Virus record (IMG/VR): IMGVR_UViG_3300036985_006248
Coordinates: 62,001-126,000 of that record
Length of the DNA stretch: 64,000 bases
Strand: one strand, 5' to 3'
Source: a virus
Made by a program: the position numbers and the translations under genes
Notes under the pieces: model-generated
What the model was told of the DNA's origin: nothing
What the model saw: the letters and a program-made list of their open reading frames with translations, nothing else
Database searches by the model: none
Shown here: in pieces, positions 20,934 to 27,939 of the stretch
How positions within the stretch are numbered: position 1 is the stretch's first letter
How the letters are laid out: each line of letters begins with the position of its first letter

Positions 20934-20962
20934 AGTATAGCACCAATATCTAGTGTTGTCTA
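20934..20962 (-). promoter_or_regulatory. tRNA-cluster promoter (distal)
   Basis: TAGACA, 17 bp, TATACT with an A-rich tract upstream. Together with the proximal one it gives the tRNA cluster tandem promoters. Confidence 0.75.
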
Positions 20963-20999
20963 CTTCTTTTTTGATATTTTTTTTTATACCCGCTCTAAA

Positions 21000-21018
21000 C
21001 GGCAGCACGGTGCTGCCG
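21000..21018 (-). terminator. Terminator hairpin
   Basis: CGGCAGCAC-G-GTGCTGCCG, a perfect 9-bp stem followed by TTTAGAG on the minus strand, 25 bases after the upstream gene ends. Confidence 0.7.
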
Positions 21019-21043
21019 GGTCATGCAACTAAAAAGGCGGCGC

Positions 21044-21709
21044 TTAGCCGGTCGTCGCCAGCTTGTTAACGATGCTGTCACGATAAAACAGCAACTCACT
21101 TTCAGCAACATTCTGAAGCTCTGCTTCTCCAACAATGTTGATTGTGTAACACCTGCTGCCCTTTGCCCAACTAGCGGGCATGCCTACTTCAACAACAGTT
21201 GACAGGAAGTAACAACCATGTTTCTTGTATACAACAAGCTGTCCCCTCTTATACTTAGCAGCAACCTTATGCTGATTGATATATTTTACTGCATACTTGT
21301 TTTCACACACAGACTTATATTCAGCCTCTGTGGGAATATATTTGGGATCCTTCGCTTTCCTAATGGCATAGCCATAATAAGGAGTAGTTGAATAATACTC
21401 GGTAAGAGTCTTCCAATTGGTAGCAAGCTCATGATTCCAAGCAGCCAACCAACTATCACGCGCAGCAATTGCGGCACCATCATATCGCTGCTCGACCTTG
21501 AGCATGGTATCATATTGCCCTTTGGTCAAGCTCTTATACTTCTGGAATCCTTCTTTGATAGAGGTGAGAAAGTTCTTTTCCCAATCGTTGATAAGACCAT
21601 TACTAAGCAGAATATCAATGCGTGCCGGAATGGTTGCGTCTGCCACCTTTTCTACTGGGGTGTTATAGCGGTGGACGTTCATGCAGTTCATTCTCCATGT
21701 CGAGGTCAT
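21044..21709 (-). CDS. Unknown protein with C-terminal SH3-like segment
   Basis: 221 residues. A helical N-terminal half (DWEKNFLTSIKEGFQKYKSL, LDTMLKVEQRYD-like) resembles a short domain common in phage hypothetical proteins. The C-terminal part, YKRGQLVVYKKHGCYFLSTV then YTINIVGEAE, has the GQLV...Y.I strand order of the paralogue family. The ATG is 6 nt after a TAGTAT box (leaderless); MNVHRYN with GGAG upstream is the alternative. Confidence 0.7.
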   Translation of the reverse strand: MTSTWRMNCMNVHRYNTPVEKVADATIPARIDILLSNGLINDWEKNFLTSIKEGFQKYKSLTKGQYDTMLKVEQRYDGAAIAARDSWLAAWNHELATNWKTLTEYYSTTPYYGYAIRKAKDPKYIPTEAEYKSVCENKYAVKYINQHKVAAKYKRGQLVVYKKHGCYFLSTVVEVGMPASWAKGSRCYTINIVGEAELQNVAESELLFYRDSIVNKLATTG

Positions 21710-21715
21710 ACACTG

Positions 21716-21744
21716 ATACTAGCAGGGAAGTCGTTAGTCGTCAA
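21716..21744 (-). promoter_or_regulatory. Leaderless-type promoter
   Basis: TTGACG, 17 bp, TAGTAT, then 6 nt to the first ATG. Confidence 0.75.
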
Positions 21745-21747
21745 CAA

Positions 21748-21996
21748 CTATTTGGGTACAGACTTAATATACTCGGTGGCTGGTATCCAACGCCCCTGAC
21801 GTATAAGAGTCAATATTCTGGTACCAGTCATTTGCCGACTTGTTTTACTAGTGAGTCGTTGATTACAATATTCTACGTCCATCATCCAAGATTTGCCAGT
21901 TCTCCATAAACTAGTTATATATACTAAGTCGTTTCTTCTCACCGACCAGAACAAGCAACCAATATACTTTCTATACTTTTTCTCGGTTGGAGTCAT
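21748..21996 (-). CDS. YIGKL-box small protein (subfamily 2)
   Basis: 82 residues, KKYRKYIGCLFWSVRR, LVYITSLWRTG, MMDVEYCNQ. The start overlaps the zinc-ribbon gene by 26 bp. The YRKYIG start is shared with the genes near 17.0 and 24.8 kb. Confidence 0.68.
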   Translation of the reverse strand: MTPTEKKYRKYIGCLFWSVRRNDLVYITSLWRTGKSWMMDVEYCNQRLTSKTSRQMTGTRILTLIRQGRWIPATEYIKSVPK

Positions 21997-22159
21997 TGGG
22001 GTTGTCTTGGAATTCGTCTGTATGCCAAATCTGTTTCATCGCTGTATCTGGGGCACACTCAAAACAGAAAATCGTTTCATGCAACTCATCGATTGGAACA
22101 AAGACAAAATCATCTTCAAGACCTGCCTTGTCACAATTGCTGCACCTCCACAAACTCAT
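21971..22159 (-). CDS. Small zinc-ribbon-like protein
   Basis: 62 residues, MSLWRCSNCDKAGLEDDF, then IFCFECAPDTA: two CxxC pairs. The start has AAGGAAAAC upstream. A longer frame would run back through the terminator hairpin and is rejected. Confidence 0.68.
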   Translation of the reverse strand: MSLWRCSNCDKAGLEDDFVFVPIDELHETIFCFECAPDTAMKQIWHTDEFQDNPNDSNREKV

Positions 22160-22193
22160 ATTGTTTTCCTTGTAAGTGTTGCCGAAACTAAAG

Positions 22194-22231
22194 ACAGAAG
22201 CGGGTGTCAGTTGGGAGCAGCCCGCTTCTGT
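22194..22231 (-). terminator. Terminator hairpin
   Basis: ACAGAAGCGGG / CCCGCTTCTGT, an 11-bp perfect stem with a 16-nt loop, followed by CTTTAG on the minus strand. Confidence 0.65.
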
Positions 22232-22250
22232 CACTATCGCTGCTCCATCA

Positions 22251-22580
22251 TCAGGCAACGGAACTAACAGCCTGCTCCGCTGACTCGATTTGTTCAGCAG
22301 CGCCAACCTCAACTGCCGCCTTCGCCTTCTTCGCCGCGTGCTCAGACCGCTTCAAGACGATATCCGAACCCGGCAGGGCAAGACCACCGTTGCGCCCGCG
22401 AAGGCCAAGCAACACACCCGACCCCTTCAACTCGTCAACCACATCAAGCACATCAATGCCGAACTTCTCGGTGAGGAAATGCGACGGGCAGGGACGCTTG
22501 TTATCAGCAACGAAGACAGAAACCGCAGCGAGAACGTCCGACTTGGAAACGGCAACAACAGTGTTAGTAGCGGTAGTCAT
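22251..22580 (-). CDS. Winged-helix-like small protein
   Basis: 109 residues. SKSDVLAAVSVFVADNKRPC, PSHFLTEKFGIDVLDVVDEL and LLGLRGRNGG read like helix-helix-wing of a winged-helix fold, followed by an Ala/Glu-rich tail. The first possible ATG lies in the promoter -10 box, so MTTATNTVVA with AAGGA upstream is the start. DNA binding is inferred. Confidence 0.65.
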   Translation of the reverse strand: MTTATNTVVAVSKSDVLAAVSVFVADNKRPCPSHFLTEKFGIDVLDVVDELKGSGVLLGLRGRNGGLALPGSDIVLKRSEHAAKKAKAAVEVGAAEQIESAEQAVSSVA

Positions 22581-22659
22581 ATTGTTTGTGTCCTTAGATG
22601 GAGTGAACAGCGTTTGGTTGGGGGTTGAACTTCCTACTTCGCCTCGACTTCTGATATCC

Positions 22660-22688
22660 ATACTATTCTACTTTCTGCCTTACGTCAA
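22660..22688 (-). promoter_or_regulatory. Promoter
   Basis: TTGACG, 17 bp, TAGTAT, preceded by GAAAAAAAGATG. A leader of about 70 nt runs to the winged-helix-like gene. Confidence 0.75.
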
Positions 22689-22699
22689 CATCTTTTTTT

Positions 22700-23017
22700 C
22701 TATTCCGGCTCTTTTCCACTAAGGTCAACGGGTCTATGCAAAAAGCCTTGACATGGTATATTCTTGGTGCCTTCGCTGCTCCATCCGGTACAACGCATAC
22801 GCACTTTTTCTCTATCTGCACAAACAAGCATCAAGCGATAACGATAAATTCTGCCACCGCGATAGATACCAGTAATCATTGAAATGGCATATTCTGGAAC
22901 ATACCGTTCTAATGTATTATCCCAAACAGCATATTTATGCCAATGCAACATGCCCACTCGCTTACCATATTCCCTCGCTGTGGCTGAAGTCTTTGTCTTT
23001 TTGTCTTTCGCGTCCAT
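22700..23017 (-). CDS. VGM-box paralogue with leaderless-type start
   Basis: 105 residues, MDAKDKKTKTSATAREYGKR, VGMLHWHKYA, ISMITGIYRGG, YRLMLVCADRE, MRCTGWSSEG. Strand order follows the family, with VGML for VGDL. The ATG is 7 nt after a TAATAT box; the longer frame upstream would start before the promoter. Confidence 0.65.
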   Translation of the reverse strand: MDAKDKKTKTSATAREYGKRVGMLHWHKYAVWDNTLERYVPEYAISMITGIYRGGRIYRYRLMLVCADREKVRMRCTGWSSEGTKNIPCQGFLHRPVDLSGKEPE

Positions 23018-23024
23018 GAAAACC

Positions 23025-23053
23025 ATATTACCACAACGATGGGTTAAGTCGAA
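23025..23053 (-). promoter_or_regulatory. Leaderless-type promoter
   Basis: TTCGAC, 17 bp, TAATAT, then GGTTTTC and ATG. Confidence 0.65.
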
Positions 23054-23098
23054 TGATTCTTTCTTATGCCCTTCTGCCCCACTATTAGTTCTTTTCAC

Positions 23099-23126
23099 TT
23101 GACCCGGCAGCTGGATATGATATAAT
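23099..23126 (+). promoter_or_regulatory. Plus-strand promoter
   Basis: TTGACC, 16 bp, TATAAT. Its CTGGATATGATA is complemented by TATCATATCCAG about 25 bases on, and a second hairpin (the terminator at 23.2 kb) follows, so a short plus-strand RNA of about 80 nt is possible. Confidence 0.5.
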
Positions 23127-23181
23127 AGGGGATTTGTCTTCCACGTATCATATCCAGCCGCCGCAGATCATACATATATCA

Positions 23182-23210
23182 GGAAGGGCGTCTATCATTA
23201 CCGCCCTTCC
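23182..23210 (-). terminator. Terminator hairpin, possibly bidirectional
   Basis: GGAAGGGCG / CGCCCTTCC with an 11-nt loop, 12 bases past the VWA-like gene. Confidence 0.7.
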
Positions 23211-23222
23211 AACCTATACTAT

Positions 23223-24440
23223 TTAATCAACAGCAATCACGCGCTCATGGGTCTTGAAAGGCATACCATTCAGGCAATCCCTTGTAGTCATCCACATACG
23301 CTGACACTTGCTGCTGACAGGTTTCTCAGCCTGCATATCAGTCAAGACAATATGACCGTCAAACGACTGCTCATTGACATACTTAGTCGGAGCATTGAAG
23401 TCAGTACCGCCATGCTTGACACGCTCTTTCTTCTTATTCATACCCTTCTTCCAAGTGTAGACAAGCTCCTTAGCGACCTCAGTATCGAAAGGAATAACAG
23501 TGAACGTTGCAATCTTTGCAAGGTTATTCAACTCAGAGAAGAAAGACTCAAGCATCTGGTCAGACACAGAGCCAGACTGGTCGATGCTAATAGCAATCTT
23601 AGCATGACGGAGAACCTTCTTACCCGGATGAATATAAGCATACCGCTTATTGATACGCTTGACAGTCGAGGTCTTCGCAGACCGCTGCGAAGTCTTGATG
23701 AAATAGCGCAGGACAGAACGCCAATCAATCTTGCCGCTAATCCTGTCCATGATATCCTTGCGGACACTCTGGGACACAGTACCCCAACCTTGCGAAGACT
23801 TGTTGGCTTGGTCTGCCGCGTCACGCATCATTTCACGCAGGCGTTCCTTTGCCATTTCACGCAAGGTAGGGTCCAACTTCTCAGCATTCTCACCCCAACC
23901 ACTATGGTCGTCAAACGAGTCACCCTCGCCTTCACCATCTTCACCCGGCTCACCTTTGCCCTTGTCCTTGTCTCCCTTGCTCTTGTTGTCATCGGTCAGC
24001 TTGTTGTAATACCATTCGGCGCTCTCATAGAGAGGATAATCAGCGAATGGACCAACACCCGGCACACAAGCAATAGCAGGAAGCTCAGAGGCAATAAAGC
24101 TATTAATTGCAAGGTCGGCAGCAATATTCCACTTCTTAGTCATCTTGCCTTCTGGCATACGCTCAGTGACGTGACCCAAGACAAGATGATAAAACTCATG
24201 CTTGAGAACACCTGCGCGCTGCTCTCGCGTCAGCTTGTGAAAGAAGGAAGGGTTGTAAAGCATTTCAAAATGACCTTCGCTGGTAATACGAACGCCAGCG
24301 GTGGGCAGATTGGTCGAGGAACGCTTCTCGACATGACGAGAAATCTCTGCAAAGAAAGGCTCACTCTGCAAAAGGTTGTAGACGTAAATGTCAAGGTCAA
24401 ACGACTCAGCGATGACGGATTCAGTAACTTCGTTGCTCAT
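23223..24440 (-). CDS. DUF2201-like metallopeptidase/VWA protein (CobT-like)
   Basis: 405 residues. The N-terminal part has LKHEFYHLVLGHVTERMP, an HExxH...H zinc motif typical of the 'putative metallopeptidase' domain; a Gly/Asp/Lys-rich linker follows (about 150-185). The C-terminal part, IAISIDQSGSVSDQM, is a DxSxS MIDAS motif of a von Willebrand A-like domain, with HGGTDFNAP and VLTDMQAE later. Such proteins partner MoxR/CobS ATPases, and one is encoded nearby. AGGAGG lies before the ATG. The target is unknown. Confidence 0.85.
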   Translation of the reverse strand: MSNEVTESVIAESFDLDIYVYNLLQSEPFFAEISRHVEKRSSTNLPTAGVRITSEGHFEMLYNPSFFHKLTREQRAGVLKHEFYHLVLGHVTERMPEGKMTKKWNIAADLAINSFIASELPAIACVPGVGPFADYPLYESAEWYYNKLTDDNKSKGDKDKGKGEPGEDGEGEGDSFDDHSGWGENAEKLDPTLREMAKERLREMMRDAADQANKSSQGWGTVSQSVRKDIMDRISGKIDWRSVLRYFIKTSQRSAKTSTVKRINKRYAYIHPGKKVLRHAKIAISIDQSGSVSDQMLESFFSELNNLAKIATFTVIPFDTEVAKELVYTWKKGMNKKKERVKHGGTDFNAPTKYVNEQSFDGHIVLTDMQAEKPVSSKCQRMWMTTRDCLNGMPFKTHERVIAVD

Positions 24441-24472
24441 TGGTGGAACCTCCTACTGCGAGTGATAGACCT

Positions 24473-24501
24473 ATTATGCCAGAAGACGCAGGGAAGTCCA
24501 A
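24473..24501 (-). promoter_or_regulatory. Promoter
   Basis: TTGGAC, 17 bp, CATAAT, with a leader of about 30 nt and a perfect AGGAGG site for the VWA-like gene. Confidence 0.65.
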
Positions 24502-24511
24502 TGAAAGGTAC

Positions 24512-24835
24512 TTATACTGGGCTTGCCCACCGACGTCGCTTTTTCATAGCTTCTTCGCTTGACATGGGCGGCTGGTTATGATATGATGCCGCGCTCACTG
24601 GTATTGCCTGCTTATCAAACAGCTTAGAAGATACATTCTGGTTATGTCGCATTACTTCTGGATGATTCAAATACTCTACTTGGTAATGCCACCAACCACT
24701 AATCTTTTTCACATCAACAGGCATTACAAGTATCTCAGTCGTTACAAACTCTCCTGTGGCACTTATAAATCTCCTACCGTTCATAATAAAAAGCTTACCA
24801 ATGTTCTTTCTGTATTTATCCTCTACTGTAGACAT
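24512..24835 (-). CDS. NIGKL-box small protein (subfamily 2) with extended tail
   Basis: 107 residues, KYRKNIGKLFIMNGRRFISA, WWHYQVEYLNHPE, and a long basic tail (EEAMKKRRRWASPV). It lies between the VWA-like and ATPase genes. AAAAGGA directly abuts the ATG, an unusually tight ribosome binding site. Confidence 0.65.
   Translation of the reverse strand: MSTVEDKYRKNIGKLFIMNGRRFISATGEFVTTEILVMPVDVKKISGWWHYQVEYLNHPEVMRHNQNVSSKLFDKQAIPVSAASYHNQPPMSSEEAMKKRRRWASPV
24559..24587 (+). promoter_or_regulatory. Plus-strand promoter
   Basis: TTGACA, 17 bp, TATGAT, inside the end of the NIGKL-box gene and antisense to it. The GGCGGCTGG in the spacer is shared with the plus-strand site near 26.8 kb. Confidence 0.5.
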
Positions 24836-24884
24836 TCCTTTTGAGTCTCCGCGCTATATGAAATGATTGCACAAACAACAAAAA

Positions 24885-24909
24885 GCAGGGGAGTGTGTTC
24901 TTCCCCTGC
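24885..24909 (-). terminator. Rho-independent terminator
   Basis: GCAGGGG / CCCCTGC followed by TTTTTG on the minus strand, 11 bases past the ATPase gene. Confidence 0.8.
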
Positions 24910-24919
24910 TCAAAGGCTA

Positions 24920-25975
24920 TCACTTCTTGGCAGGAGTGCTAGGATTCAGAATCTGAATGATACGGTCAGACAGACGGTCATGAATGCGAACCGTGTTCTT
25001 GACGTTCTCACCAGACACCTGACGCCAGAATTTCATGCACACTTCGCTAGGCATGGTGAGCACATACGCGCACACAGCAGCCAGCTTGTTATCGGGCAGT
25101 TCATTCTTGAACAGACCAGAAGCGATAAGCTTGTCAGCCATACCAGTGTGGTCGTTGATGCCCCACTGAGCAGTCTTCTCAAGACGACCCTCAAAGATAT
25201 CATCAACAGTCACCTGACGCTCATACTTGTCAACGAAGTCGCGGAAGGCAACCGCAGCTTCAAAGCCAAGGAAAGCACACCCGACCTCATAGGTCGAAGA
25301 CAAGTGAGCCTTTGCATCGTTGCCAAGGAAGGCGGCAGCAGTGACGCACTCGTTGAACCGCGCCCAGCTACGGCGCGAAGGATACACCTTATTGGGTTCA
25401 AACTCTCCCTTGTGCTCAAGGTGCCCGCGATTCTGGTTGATGAAATCCCAGATGATACCATCGCAGTTGGTCTTCGCCCAAGCAAGCCAATCCTCGACAG
25501 AAGGCTCAAGGTCGAAGGTGGTCCAACGGTCAAGCTCTGCCGGGTCCATTTCGCCAACCTGATACTGCGCGCCGTGGGCACCACCATTGACAGCGGCGAA
25601 GATGATAGTATCAGGGTGCAGAGTGTGACCGTTCAGCTTGCGCGAGTCGGTCAATTCAAAGATGCCCTGACGGACCTCAAGAGTAGCACGGTCAACCTCG
25701 TCAAGAAAGAGCACACGCCCATGGTCGCAGCAATCCTTAAACCAGTCAGGCGGATTGAAGCGGGTCGAGTTACCCTCGACAGACGGCAAACCAATAAGGT
25801 CACCTTCCGTCATCTGCGAGGCGCGGCGCTCAACAACACGCATGCCCACAGAAGCCGCATACTGATAGACAGTCTCACTCTTACCAAGACCGTGACGACC
25901 GCGAATCAGTACAGGCTTCTTGACAGCAGTGATGAAAGGAACAATCTTGAGAAAGGTCTTAAAGTCAACGGCCAT
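24920..25975 (-). CDS. MoxR/CobS-type AAA+ ATPase
   Basis: 351 residues. Walker A is GRHGLGKSE, Walker B is VLFLDEVDRA, and sensor 1 is FAAVNGG. MTEGDLIGLPSVEG is the MoxR-type loop that contacts the ring. It would remodel a client together with the VWA-like protein encoded downstream. A 45-nt leader with GAGGTAA precedes the ATG. Phage CobS/CobT-like pairs are known by family but their role is not settled. Confidence 0.88.
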   Translation of the reverse strand: MAVDFKTFLKIVPFITAVKKPVLIRGRHGLGKSETVYQYAASVGMRVVERRASQMTEGDLIGLPSVEGNSTRFNPPDWFKDCCDHGRVLFLDEVDRATLEVRQGIFELTDSRKLNGHTLHPDTIIFAAVNGGAHGAQYQVGEMDPAELDRWTTFDLEPSVEDWLAWAKTNCDGIIWDFINQNRGHLEHKGEFEPNKVYPSRRSWARFNECVTAAAFLGNDAKAHLSSTYEVGCAFLGFEAAVAFRDFVDKYERQVTVDDIFEGRLEKTAQWGINDHTGMADKLIASGLFKNELPDNKLAAVCAYVLTMPSEVCMKFWRQVSGENVKNTVRIHDRLSDRIIQILNPSTPAKK

Positions 25976-26010
25976 GTGTGTTACCTCGGTGTTCAGCGAG
26001 TTATGGATAG

Positions 26011-26039
26011 ATACTACAGGAGGTTCGGCTTTACGTCAA
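26011..26039 (-). promoter_or_regulatory. Promoter
   Basis: TTGACG, 17 bp, TAGTAT, upstream of the AAA+ ATPase gene. Confidence 0.75.
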
Positions 26040-26048
26040 CATCTATTT

Positions 26049-26666
26049 TTAACTTCTACGCGACCTCTTTCCCTTGAAGATATTTTCAATGCCGCTGGAA
26101 CCGTCAAGCCAATTCTTAGGGACGCTAGCGCGAATTTCGTCTGCGGGGCGGCGCGTCAAGACTCTGACACCGTGGTCCTCATTTGCTTTATTCTTCGCGT
26201 TGACAGCGTTCGCTCGGAATGAATAACCGTATGAACTGTTACTGGTAAGGCCACGTCCCATAAGCGGACGTGAATAACAATTTTTTGATTGAATGTCATC
26301 CCAGCTAATAGATTCAAGTAGATACAGGTCGTCAGAAGCCAACCCTTCCAATGTATCAAAGTCTTGGACTACACCACCGAGGTTCTTGTAATATTTGTCA
26401 TAGAGGGTAATCAATGAACCAACCCCTAAACCATTCTCAGCCATATTATCAAGCACTCGCGCTCTGAATGCGGCGTTTTCCTTGATATAGTTAATCTTGT
26501 TGCCTTTGAGAACAATACAGGTGGGTCGGGTATGACCAGAGTCCCCGCAGTAACTACAGGTACGCACCTTAGCGGTCAGCTTGGTAATAGCCTTTTGTTC
26601 TGGCGTGAGCAGGTGGCAGGTACGTCTGTTATGACCCTTAGCTCCACAATATCTGCAATGTCGCAT
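26049..26666 (-). CDS. Double CCHC zinc-knuckle protein
   Basis: About 205 residues. CRYCGAKGHNRRTC and CSYCGDSGHTRPTC are two CxxCxxxGHxxxxC knuckles of the retroviral nucleocapsid type, which bind single-stranded nucleic acid. A helical middle and a basic end (IFKGKRSRRS) follow. The start MRHCRYCG was chosen because the longer frame crosses the promoter. Confidence 0.75.
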   Translation of the reverse strand: MRHCRYCGAKGHNRRTCHLLTPEQKAITKLTAKVRTCSYCGDSGHTRPTCIVLKGNKINYIKENAAFRARVLDNMAENGLGVGSLITLYDKYYKNLGGVVQDFDTLEGLASDDLYLLESISWDDIQSKNCYSRPLMGRGLTSNSSYGYSFRANAVNAKNKANEDHGVRVLTRRPADEIRASVPKNWLDGSSGIENIFKGKRSRRS

Positions 26667-26720
26667 CATGATATAAGCCCGTTCCCTTCTTGACTGCGCG
26701 GTTCCCCTACTGATATACCT

Positions 26721-26749
26721 ATAATACACCCACCTTGCCCACACGTCCA
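26721..26749 (-). promoter_or_regulatory. Promoter
   Basis: TGGACG, 17 bp, TATTAT, preceded by GAACTGTTCATGCAAAAAGA, a block also found before the 27.7-kb promoter. Confidence 0.75.
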
Positions 26750-26842
26750 CATCTTTTTGCATGAACAGTTCTAATCGATGCCCTCGTGCCTATTAGCCTT
26801 TTTTACTAGGACATGGCGGCTAGCTATGATATGGTGGATAAT

Positions 26843-26899
26843 TTATCCATTTAGCCCAGACCCAGACCCAGACCAAATAAAGCAGCGAGTAATTCTCAC
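26843..26899 (-). CDS. Repeat mini-ORF 4 (shortest)
   Basis: MRITRCFIWSGSGSGLNG, 18 residues, starting from a GTG that overlaps the previous stop as GTGA. It leaves the hexamer array into unique DNA. Translation is uncertain; it is listed because its header is the same as in the other three. Confidence 0.3.
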   Translation of the reverse strand: MRITRCFIWSGSGSGLNG

Positions 26900-26991
26900 G
26901 TTTCACCAGACCCAGACCAAGACCCAGACCAAGACCAAGACCAAGACCCAGACCTAGACCTAGACCAAATAAAGCAGCGAGTAATTCTCAC
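26896..26991 (-). CDS. Repeat mini-ORF 3
   Basis: 31 residues: MRITRCFIW then alternating Ser with Arg, Gly or Trp, ending GET. GTG start overlaps the stop of mini-ORF 2 (GTGA). Confidence 0.35.
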   Translation of the reverse strand: MRITRCFIWSRSRSGSWSWSWSGSWSGSGET

Positions 26992-27215
26992 GTTTCACCA
27001 GACCAAGACCTAGACCCAGACCAAGACCAAGACCAAGACCTAGACCAAGACCCAGACCCAGACCTAGACCAAGACCCAGACCTAGACCCAGACCTAGACC
27101 AAGACCCAGACCAAGACCCAGACCAAGACCCAGACCAAGACCCAGACCTAGACCCAGACCTAGACCAAGACCCAGACCAAGACCCAGACCAAATAAAGCA
27201 GCGAGTAATTCTCAC
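26988..27215 (-). CDS. Repeat mini-ORF 2 (longest)
   Basis: 75 residues: MRITRCFIW, then about 31 [WGR]-Ser dipeptides, ending GET. It starts with GTG overlapping the previous stop (GTGA). No known family; the sequence resembles a hypervariable Ser-rich linker. Confidence 0.4.
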   Translation of the reverse strand: MRITRCFIWSGSWSGSWSRSGSRSGSWSGSWSGSWSGSWSRSGSRSGSWSRSGSGSWSRSWSWSWSGSRSWSGET

Positions 27216-27403
27216 GTTTCACCAGACCCAGACCAAGACCCAGACCTAGACCCAGACCTAGACCAAGACCAAGACCCAGACCCAGACCCAGACCCAGACC
27301 CAGACCTAGACCCAGACCTAGACCCAGACCAAGACCCAGACCCAGACCCAGACCAAGACCCAGACCTAGACCAAATAAAGCAGCGAGTAATTCTCATTGT
27401 CAC
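27212..27403 (-). CDS. Repeat mini-ORF 1
   Basis: 63 residues: MTMRITRCFIW, then 25 [WGR]-Ser units and GET. Its GTG forms GTGA with the stop of the upstream gene, so ribosomes could enter the array by coupling. The other three mini-ORFs continue from it in the same way. Confidence 0.45.
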   Translation of the reverse strand: MTMRITRCFIWSRSGSWSGSGSGSWSGSRSGSRSGSGSGSGSGSWSWSRSGSRSGSWSGSGET

Positions 27404-27684
27404 TTCATGCGGATAAGTGCAGTGCCGCCTCGGTCAATAACCATTTCAAAAGCGCCTTCATGCTTCTGAACATCTTTCCCTTTGCCTGAGAAAAACTCCT
27501 TGTAGGTGCCGCTTTCGTAAACAGTGGCGGTATCAGTAAAGACAAACACTGTTCCGGTAACAGAATTCAATGTACCAGTATAGTGCAAAGTAGGAGTGCG
27601 AATATAATACTTAGCGCCAATCTTAAAGATTCCTTCTGACAATTCACCATCAGCAGCGACTTCGCGGGCATCATTGACGTTCAT
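27400..27684 (-). CDS. Conserved-type small protein (FKIGAKYYIRT motif)
   Basis: 94 residues. IFKIGAKYYIRTPTLHYTGT then LNSVTGTVFVFTDTATVYES and GTYKEFF follow a pattern I recall from small uncharacterised phage and bacterial proteins (G..Y.IRT.T..Y.G.L). All-beta and reminiscent of the SH3-like paralogues. AAAGGAAAAC precedes the ATG. It ends by overlapping the first repeat mini-ORF. Confidence 0.7.
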   Translation of the reverse strand: MNVNDAREVAADGELSEGIFKIGAKYYIRTPTLHYTGTLNSVTGTVFVFTDTATVYESGTYKEFFSGKGKDVQKHEGAFEMVIDRGGTALIRMK

Positions 27685-27713
27685 GTGTTTTCCTTTGGTT
27701 AGTTACTTAAGAC

Positions 27714-27742
27714 AGAATACACCCCTTCTGGCAGTACGTCGA
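27714..27742 (-). promoter_or_regulatory. Promoter
   Basis: TCGACG, 17 bp, TATTCT, upstream of the FKIGAKYYIRT gene and the repeat array. Confidence 0.65.
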
Positions 27743-27839
27743 GAGCTTTTTGCATGAACAGTTCTAATGTCACATGCTATACTATAAGAGGTTTTACTTG
27801 ATAGTTGGCGGCTAGGTCACTCCCACACCCCGCGAGTAT

Positions 27840-27868
27840 AGTATACCATAGGGTGCTGGGGATATCCA
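27840..27868 (-). promoter_or_regulatory. Promoter of the TAGATTCTTTCAC class
   Basis: TGGATA, 17 bp, TATACT. The preceding TAGATTCTTTCAC is identical to the plus-strand promoters at 13.76 and 15.61 kb, but this copy faces left. Confidence 0.55.
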
Positions 27869-27939
27869 GTGAAAGAATCTACTAGAAGGGTCACGCGCTA
27901 TAAGAGCTATTAATGCACGCCAGCCGCCCGCATGGTCCT

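Larger units (their letters stand above)
26856..27372 (-). repeat. Hexanucleotide arrays separated by identical 32-bp headers
   Basis: On the minus strand the unit is TCTNGG, where N is G, T or A but never C. Blocks of 25, 32, 10 and 3 units are separated by a header (minus strand GTGAAACGTGAGAATTACTC, then GCTGCTTTATTT). All blocks are whole multiples of six, so every reading frame is kept. Confidence 0.95.

Noticed and set aside
22251-22661. Longer form of the winged-helix-like protein starting 27 codons earlier
   Set aside because: That ATG is inside the -10 box of the promoter, so it would not be in the transcript.
23247-24581. 444-codon open frame on the plus strand
   Set aside because: It lies exactly antisense to the VWA/metallopeptidase gene. 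Its product has no recognisable domain and the minus-strand gene has clear motifs and a perfect ribosome binding site.
24863-26077. 404-codon open frame on the plus strand
   Set aside because: It is antisense to the MoxR-type ATPase gene, whose Walker motifs are clear. The plus-strand frame is a shadow of its codon bias.
26856-27372. CRISPR array at the hexamer repeats
   Set aside because: The units are six bases with no unique spacers, and no cas genes are present. The 32-bp headers are too few and separated by repeats rather than spacers.
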